Positions 5,986-11,440 of a stretch of DNA of 11,440 nucleotides are shown one piece after another. Numbering within the stretch: position 1 is the first letter of the stretch; every line of letters starts with the position of its first letter. A program made the position numbers and the translations under genes. Source of the DNA: Prevotella sp. (GTDB taxonomy: Bacteria > Bacteroidota > Bacteroidia > Bacteroidales > Dysgonomonadaceae); the NCBI GenBank assembly GCA_031263965.1, contig JAISES010000521.1, forward strand, positions 1-11,440. The letters run 5' to 3'. The notes beneath the pieces are model-generated. The model had not been told where the DNA came from. It did no database searches and saw only the letters and a program-made list of their open reading frames with translations.

Positions 5986-7593
5986 TTATCTCGGCGTAGG
6001 GGTCATACCTGCGCTAATCACATCCGGCGGAATCTGAGCCGCACGGCGAGGATCGTTCAACAACAGGAAATCCGTGCTTTTCACAAATTCATCGCTACTG
6101 CCGCTCGGTTTTATATCCCTGCGATAGATCTCGATGCCGAAACGTTTCACGTCAAACCAACGCAAGCCCAAGTGCATGGTCTCTATCCGACGGAAATGCA
6201 ACAGGCAATGCATGAAATTTTCCTGTTCGCCTCCCTTCTCCAGTTCGAAGTTAAGCGGATTCAACTCTTTCTTGGGAGTCGGCTTGTCCGGTTCATAATA
6301 GGCCAAACCGCTATAATACGTATTGATCTGGTCACGCGTCAACGGTGTTGCGTACCTTGACGGGTTTACCTGATACTTCATCCAGAGGGCCAGATCGGCC
6401 GTAGCCTTGTCGTATTCTCCTTTTACGATGTATGCTTCGGCGCGGCACAACAATGTCTCTTCTGTCCAGAAAGCCACGATGCTGCAATGGTTGACACCCG
6501 TTCCGGCCACCGGATTAGTGACTTCCATCTTCTGGTATATAACCGGCATTGCAACGTAATTACCACTGGTACCCGAATAAAATGACGAGTGAATGTTAAA
6601 GGTATAAGGTACGCTCGAATTGTAAGTTCCCCAGGGACCATTACTTCGTATGGTTTCATGATTCGCGATGAAAAGACTGGGCATATAGAGTTTCCCTCTG
6701 GAGGAATTACCCATAAGATTTCCTCCGGTGGACACCGGCGTAACGATGAGAAAGTTGGCATTTTCCCCCAAACTGTTGAATTGTTGTGTAAATATGCCAA
6801 AATCACGGGTGAGGAGTGGAAATGCCTGTTTGTTCCTCATCAACGGTTCCGGATCGGCGCCGAAAAGCTGATTAGCGTATCCTATCACCTTGTCATAGTT
6901 GCCGTAGTAGGCATTAAAGCGTACGGCAAAAGCCAATGAAGCCTGCCTGTTAAAGCGATATTTGGGATAGGTGTATATCTCATCCTTGATCAAAGGCAGG
7001 CCCTCTTCAATGTCCGCATTGATCTTCCGGTAAACCTCGGCCACCGATATCCTTTCATAATGCGGATTTAATTCCGTTTCCGTACTTTCAATATAGACAA
7101 TACCCATGTCGTTCTCTGCCGTCGCTTCACAATAGTGCTTGCCATATATATTGACCAGCAGGAAATGGTTGAAGGCGCGAAGCAACAACGCTTCACCTTT
7201 CAACGCCAGAAATTCTGCGGGATCGCCCTGCTCTTGAATGGATTGAATGATCTGATTGGCCGCCCCGATAGAAGAGTAGGCCGCCGCCCAATAGTCTTTG
7301 GGGTCATCATTTCCGCTTTCGTCTTTGACATCTTTCCACAGATAGGCCTCCTCCAGCCACAAATAGTAATAATCCAATGTGATAGGCTCTATTTTGTGAT
7401 CATGGTTGTCAGACATGTATTCGGCATATACATACGGCATACGTCTCGGGTAACTGCCAGCCAACAGCTGATTCAGTTTCTTTTCCGTAGCCAATTCCAC
7501 CCTGTCGTCGGGAACCACATCTAAGAAGTCATTACACGCACTGCCAAGTAGTGCGAGTGCAAGCAGGCATGATATAAAATATTTCTTATTCAT
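5986..7593 (-). CDS. RagB/SusD family substrate-binding outer-membrane lipoprotein
   Basis: The 535-residue protein is of typical SusD length. The signal peptide ends in LLGSAC (Cys20), followed by the characteristic NDFLDVVPDD and the N-terminal SusD-like domain. The middle contains the helical TPR-like pattern, including YRFNRQASLAFAVRFNAYYGNYDKVI around residues 210-240. The C terminus shows the family hallmark HLGLRWFDVKRFGIE and LLNDPRRAAQIPP. SusD proteins form a lid over the SusC barrel, capture ligand and hand it inward. The start codon lies 13 bases after the SusC-like stop, so the two are co-transcribed and form the transporter pair. Ligand specificity cannot be read from the sequence. 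No frameshift or missing segment is seen. Confidence 0.96.
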   Translation of the reverse strand: MNKKYFISCLLALALLGSACNDFLDVVPDDRVELATEKKLNQLLAGSYPRRMPYVYAEYMSDNHDHKIEPITLDYYYLWLEEAYLWKDVKDESGNDDPKDYWAAAYSSIGAANQIIQSIQEQGDPAEFLALKGEALLLRAFNHFLLVNIYGKHYCEATAENDMGIVYIESTETELNPHYERISVAEVYRKINADIEEGLPLIKDEIYTYPKYRFNRQASLAFAVRFNAYYGNYDKVIGYANQLFGADPEPLMRNKQAFPLLTRDFGIFTQQFNSLGENANFLIVTPVSTGGNLMGNSSRGKLYMPSLFIANHETIRSNGPWGTYNSSVPYTFNIHSSFYSGTSGNYVAMPVIYQKMEVTNPVAGTGVNHCSIVAFWTEETLLCRAEAYIVKGEYDKATADLALWMKYQVNPSRYATPLTRDQINTYYSGLAYYEPDKPTPKKELNPLNFELEKGGEQENFMHCLLHFRRIETMHLGLRWFDVKRFGIEIYRRDIKPSGSSDEFVKSTDFLLLNDPRRAAQIPPDVISAGMTPTPR

Positions 7594-7606
7594 AGTTGTA
7601 TTGTTT

Positions 7607-10600
7607 TTATAGTCCTAATGATATTGTAAACGTAACCTGTTTGGGAACCGGAGAGGCCACACCACCCGAGTTGTAGAACTCAGGGTCTTGTCCGTTCAGT
7701 TTGGAATCGGCATATAGCAGAAACAGGTTGGTGGCTTGCAGTTTCAAACCCAGACTGTTGAATCCGATCGGAGAAATCAGTTTTTTCGGAAAATCATATC
7801 CCAGCGATATCTCTTTCAGACGGATGAAACCGCCGTCGGCAACCCGTTCTGTAGAATAGTTGTATGCAGCGTATGCATATCTTGTTTGAAGATCAGAGGT
7901 TTGGGTCTGGCGATAGGAGGCGATCACAGGCACGTTGGTCAATGCTTCGTCGCCCGGTATTACCCACCGGTTCTTAAACTCTTTCGGCATGGCCGACAGA
8001 TCGGAATAGGATTGAGCGAAGAAAGGATCCAAACGAAGCTTGTTGCCGAAAGAATAGGTAAAGAACAGGTTCAGGTTGAAATTCCTGTAACGGAAAATAT
8101 TCCCGAATCCGCCCGAAAGCGTCGGCTCGGATGGACCTGCTTCGACTAAGAAATCCAAGTCTTCCCTGCTCTGGAAATTGATATATTTCACACGTTCGCC
8201 GGCGGCATTCCAGAAAGTCGGCAGACCCTGCTCGTCAAGGCCGGCAAACGGAATGGAGAACAATGTACGGTGAGAATAACCTTCGCGGGCAAAGCCTGTA
8301 CCGGTAACGAGATCAATGATCCTTGATTGCGTTTGTAACTCGGTCACTTTGGTCTTAAACGTGGCAAAAGTAAAATTGGTAGTCCATTTGAAATTATTGG
8401 TAACGATGTTTTGGATAGAAAGCGTGGCGTCTATTCCCTTCGATTTCATGGAGGCAATGTTTCCTCTTTTATTGATTTGTCCGCCCATACCCATTGCTGC
8501 CAGGTAACCAATCAGGTCGTAATTGCTCCGCCACCACACATCGGCCGACAGGTTGATGCGGTTGTTCAGAAATCCCAAGTCGGTGCCGACATTCAATTCG
8601 TGCTTCTTTTCGTAGGTCAATGCTCCATTCCCGATATCGCTGATATGCAATGCCGGTTCATTGGTTTCGGAATCCAATCGCCATGTATTTTCACTTGTAT
8701 AGATCACGGCTGAAGAAATACTTGTAGGAGGAGGCGAAGCGGTCAAACTGTACGATCCGCGAATAGCCGCATGCGACAATACCGGTTTCCACGATTGGGT
8801 AAAAGCCTCTTCGCTCAAATTCCACAAACCGCCCACGTTCCATGTAGGCAACCAACGTGATTGACGCGACATACCCATCTGGTTGGATCCTTCGTAACGT
8901 CCGGTGAAGTTGGCTACATATTTTCCAAGGTACGAATAGCTAAGCAGAGCAAAGAAAGCTTCGTCGCGGCGACGTTTATTGGTCACGGAATAATAATCTT
9001 CTCCCCTGTCCTGCCATCTTTGAAAAGCCTGGTAGATAACGAACGGTTTGTTACCCATGCTGTATTGGCGCCCCCAACCCCTGAACCATGTGCCGTAGCG
9101 ATCGACCGAGTTGAACTCCGTACCCGCATAAGCGGTTATTGTATGTTCGCTGTCGTCGCCGAAAGCAGTTGCATAATTGGCCGAGAAACGAAAATCGTAG
9201 CCGGTCATCCGGTTATCGGTGCGTTCATAGATACCTCCTTCGGGCAGTAATGTTATCGGAAGATCATACGCGAGATCAGGGTTTGTCCACAAATAGGAGT
9301 TTTTATCGGCAATAATGGAAGTCTGCATAGCTCGCCAAGCCAATGACTGATTGGCCTCGTCGAGAATATGGTGCTCCATGGTCGAACTTGTGTATTTGTA
9401 GTTGATCATGCCTTTAAGGTCAAGTCCTTTGACGGGAGTCCATTTCAATTCCGCCTTGATGATTGCCGATGCCTCGTTCAAATCCATGTAATTGTTTGCT
9501 AACTCATGTTTGATGTTGAAAGGAGCATAGTCTCTCGTATAAAACTCGTTCACGTCTAATGTTCTTGAAGTATTCAGCGCATAGTAATAAGGATTGATGT
9601 CGAAATTACGGAACACTTCGCCATACACATTGTCTATCTCCCTGCTCATGGTACCCGGCGCCTCCTGGTTACGGGTATAAGCCTTGGCATTGACGTTCAA
9701 CGATAGATTTTTATAGAGTTTATGATCTACGGTGAAATTGGCGGTATACCGTTTCACTTTACTGGCCATCGTCCATCCCGGATCCATTACCGCACTCAGA
9801 GAGACATAGTAGGTAGATTTATCGGTACCTCCAGACAAACTGATCGAATGATTCTGGATGGGTGCGGAAGAAAATAACTCCTCAAACCAATTGGTATTGC
9901 GCGTTTCCGCCTGACGTAAATAGTTCATTCTTGCCTGTGCGGTATTGATGAGAGCAGGGTCTTCCGTAATCGGATCGAACGTATTGAGCAGCTGATACAT
10001 TTTCCCGTACACGCCGCTGTTCCGTGCATTGTAGACGTCGGAATAGTTGAGCCATCCTTTTTGTTCCATTTCCTGATATATACCCATCTGTTCCTGTGAA
10101 TTCATAATGTTGAAATCGCGGTAGGAAGGGATCAAACGGGTGGTAAATTCACCGGTGTATTTGATTGAGCTGGTACCTGATCGTCCTTTTTTGGTTGTTA
10201 CCACAATCACGCCCGCCATTGCCTTGGCTCCGTAGATGGAGGTTGCCGAACCGTCTTTCAGGATCTGTACATCCTCGATGTCGTCGGCATTCAATCCGGC
10301 AATGGCCGAACTGGTCAGAGTGTTGATGTTTCCCGATGACAGATCATCGGCACTTACCTCCGTTACATTCTCTGTAATTACTCCATCGACAACCCACAAA
10401 GGTTTGGAGTCTCCATAAATAGAAGTGGCTCCACGCACCCTGATCTTGGGCGCCGTACCGAAAGTACCGGAAACATTCTGTATCGTTACGCCGGCCGATC
10501 GGCCTTCGAGCGAACGACTGATGTCGGCAATACCTCCCAGTTTCACATCACTTGCTTTGAAGCGGTCGGAGGCTCCGGTAAATATGCGTTTATCGATCTG

Positions 10601-10930
10601 CGTCATACCGGTAACAACCACTTCGTCCAATTGTTTACTGTCACTGACCATTTTGACAGACATATCCGGTTCTACTTTTATGGTCTGTGTTTCGTAACCG
10701 ATAAAACTGAATGTCAGGTTTTGTACATCCTGAGAAATGGAAAGTGTAAATTTTCCATCGGTATCGGTAAGCGTCCCAATGGTAGATCCCTTTACAAAAA
10801 CCGAAACTCCAACCAAAGGCTCGCCGGTTTCATCAACTACGGCTCCACTGATACTCCGCGTTTGAGCAAAAGAGATTCCAATACTCAAGAATAAAAAGAA
10901 AAGAAGAATCGTCAATTTTTTCATAAGCAT
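7607..10930 (-). CDS. SusC/RagA family TonB-dependent outer-membrane transporter
   Basis: This 1107-residue protein forms the TonB-powered barrel of a SusCD importer. Order of domains: signal peptide with cleavage after Ala22 (ISFA-Q); carboxypeptidase-regulatory-like domain about 25-90 (ISGAVVDETGEPLVGVSVFV, DGKFTL, FSFIGYETQ); TonB-box-like DEVVVTG at 102-108; plug domain about 113-250 with IRVRGATSIYG and the SusC signature VQILKDGSATSIYGAKAMAG at 221-240; then a 22-strand-type beta barrel ending in TISLGL, a normal outer-membrane C terminus. There is no N-terminal STN domain, so direct signalling to a FecR-type anti-sigma factor is unlikely. The ATGs at 10930 and 10924 (MLMKK or MKK) are both plausible. 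It is the first gene of the operon. Ligand unknown. Confidence 0.97.
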   Translation of the reverse strand: MLMKKLTILLFFLFLSIGISFAQTRSISGAVVDETGEPLVGVSVFVKGSTIGTLTDTDGKFTLSISQDVQNLTFSFIGYETQTIKVEPDMSVKMVSDSKQLDEVVVTGMTQIDKRIFTGASDRFKASDVKLGGIADISRSLEGRSAGVTIQNVSGTFGTAPKIRVRGATSIYGDSKPLWVVDGVITENVTEVSADDLSSGNINTLTSSAIAGLNADDIEDVQILKDGSATSIYGAKAMAGVIVVTTKKGRSGTSSIKYTGEFTTRLIPSYRDFNIMNSQEQMGIYQEMEQKGWLNYSDVYNARNSGVYGKMYQLLNTFDPITEDPALINTAQARMNYLRQAETRNTNWFEELFSSAPIQNHSISLSGGTDKSTYYVSLSAVMDPGWTMASKVKRYTANFTVDHKLYKNLSLNVNAKAYTRNQEAPGTMSREIDNVYGEVFRNFDINPYYYALNTSRTLDVNEFYTRDYAPFNIKHELANNYMDLNEASAIIKAELKWTPVKGLDLKGMINYKYTSSTMEHHILDEANQSLAWRAMQTSIIADKNSYLWTNPDLAYDLPITLLPEGGIYERTDNRMTGYDFRFSANYATAFGDDSEHTITAYAGTEFNSVDRYGTWFRGWGRQYSMGNKPFVIYQAFQRWQDRGEDYYSVTNKRRRDEAFFALLSYSYLGKYVANFTGRYEGSNQMGMSRQSRWLPTWNVGGLWNLSEEAFTQSWKPVLSHAAIRGSYSLTASPPPTSISSAVIYTSENTWRLDSETNEPALHISDIGNGALTYEKKHELNVGTDLGFLNNRINLSADVWWRSNYDLIGYLAAMGMGGQINKRGNIASMKSKGIDATLSIQNIVTNNFKWTTNFTFATFKTKVTELQTQSRIIDLVTGTGFAREGYSHRTLFSIPFAGLDEQGLPTFWNAAGERVKYINFQSREDLDFLVEAGPSEPTLSGGFGNIFRYRNFNLNLFFTYSFGNKLRLDPFFAQSYSDLSAMPKEFKNRWVIPGDEALTNVPVIASYRQTQTSDLQTRYAYAAYNYSTERVADGGFIRLKEISLGYDFPKKLISPIGFNSLGLKLQATNLFLLYADSKLNGQDPEFYNSGGVASPVPKQVTFTISLGL

Positions 10931-11110
10931 TCATATTTAAAGTAAAAAATAGATAACTATCCTATAAAATATCGTTAACTTATAGATTCTCAATAGTAAA
11001 ATAAAACTAATGACCCAGCGCTATATGTTTTACAAACACCAGGGTAACTAAACTTTTATTGATACTATATTAAAATAGTGCATTGGCAGCCTGCAATGTT
11101 AATTATTTTT
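10931..11110 (-). promoter_or_regulatory. Upstream region of Sus-type operon with small inverted repeats
   Basis: This AT-rich region should hold the operon promoter, but no clean TTTG/TAnnTTTG pair was found; the nearest is TACTATTG (10998-10991) without a -33 partner. Structure seen: a near-palindrome ACTATATTAAAATAGT (11064-11079, one mismatched pair), CATTG/CAATG (11081-11085 and 11094-11098), TGTTT-TAC-AAACA (11026-11038) and a direct repeat AACTAA (11005-11010 and 11046-11051). These could be operator half-sites for an unlinked regulator; the assignment is tentative. Confidence 0.35.
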
Positions 11111-11370
11111 ACAAAAAATAATACACAATATGCGATTTTTTATAATTATTTATCATTTATTAATATTATATAATGAGATTAGAATGAACAAAAAAAACAG
11201 GCAGAGCAAACGCATCTGATTTTTGATCAGTTTTATCAGGTGGTTGCTGTCCTATCCTGAGCTGAGTCTCTTCCCCTTTATGTATGGCTTAAGAGCTTAT
11301 TTTACCACAGAGGTGCACGGAGGTGTCACAGCATTTTTTATTCTTGTGGTGCAATCTGCGATTGCTTATT
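11111..11370. other. Gene-free AT-rich spacer with repeat-like fragment
   Basis: No credible coding frame was seen on either strand. A small hairpin CTGAT-TTTTG-ATCAG lies at 11216-11230. Around 11304-11330 the sequence ACCACAGAGGTGCACGGAGG resembles a CCACAGAGG-type intergenic motif that I recall as dispersed in diverse bacterial genomes; only one copy is present here. Confidence 0.35.
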
Positions 11371-11373
11371 CTT

Positions 11374-11410
11374 AACTTTTTGCTTGACCAAAAAGTTACA
11401 AAAAGTCAAG
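11374..11410. repeat. Overlapping inverted repeats near right edge
   Basis: AACTTTTT (11374-11381) and AAAAAGTT (11390-11397) form a perfect 8-base-pair hairpin. CTTGAC (11383-11388) can instead pair with GTCAAG (11405-11410), so the two structures exclude each other. The string resembles a common Bacteroidetes intergenic repeat (TTTTTGCTTGA..AAAAAGT) known to me from general experience. The element may continue beyond the window. Confidence 0.5.
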
Positions 11411-11440
11411 GCTGTTGCCCTCGCCGACCCATCATCGCCT

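Noticed and set aside
3366..10930. Recent horizontal transfer of the Sus-type operon on base composition
   Set aside because: A hand count gave 33 of 60 G+C in 10441-10500 against 25 of 60 in 2641-2700, but these are two chosen lines. Outer-membrane genes often differ in composition, and no mobility genes flank the operon. A full windowed GC and codon analysis would be needed.
1..11440. CRISPR array, toxin-antitoxin pair, phage genes or retron
   Set aside because: No regularly spaced direct repeats, no small paired reading frames, and no capsid, integrase or reverse-transcriptase motifs were found on either strand.

Overview
The window looks like chromosomal DNA from a member of the Bacteroidales. 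The evidence is a SusC/SusD-type outer-membrane uptake operon, promoters of the Bacteroidetes type (TTTG, 19-base spacer, TAnnTTTG), weak or absent Shine-Dalgarno sites, and very AT-rich spacers carrying short dispersed palindromic repeats. A Dysgonomonadaceae- or Porphyromonadaceae-like host is a guess, not shown by the sequence. All protein genes except the first lie on the minus strand.

Layout. Bases 1-696 are the 3' two thirds of era (ribosome-assembly GTPase), cut by the window edge. Bases 697-1610 hold no convincing protein gene but do hold a repeat island: a 48-base repeat end, a short GTCATCCTGAG-type inverted repeat, a tRNA-Arg(CCG) gene with its terminator and -7 box, and a roughly 196-base palindromic MITE-like element whose right end is an inverted near-copy of the 48-base repeat. 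Bases 1612-2915 are a two-gene unit, transcribed leftward: a class I SAM-dependent methyltransferase followed after 2 bases by a GNAT N-acetyltransferase. A textbook Bacteroidetes promoter lies at 3118-3148, which implies a leader of nearly 200 bases.

Bases 3366-10930 are a tightly spaced four-gene operon, transcribed leftward: SusC-like TonB-dependent transporter, SusD-like substrate-binding lipoprotein, a surface zinc metallohydrolase lipoprotein with an HEFSH site, and a DUF4302 lipoprotein with a fibronectin-III-like middle region. Gaps are 13, 28 and 12 bases. Two hairpins follow the last gene. I read this as an outer-membrane capture-and-import machine in which the SusCD pair imports a ligand that the metallohydrolase may trim or release at the cell surface. 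No glycosidase, polysaccharide lyase, sulfatase, sigma factor or sensor is present in the window, and the SusC lacks the N-terminal STN signalling domain. The substrate may therefore be a peptide or another non-glycan, and control must come from elsewhere; both points are inference. Bases 10931-11440 are an AT-rich upstream region with small inverted repeats, followed by a mosaic of dispersed-repeat-like sequence reaching the window edge.

The metallohydrolase-linked Sus operon is the best candidate for an uncharacterised system. The palindromic repeat family around the tRNA is the best non-coding observation.
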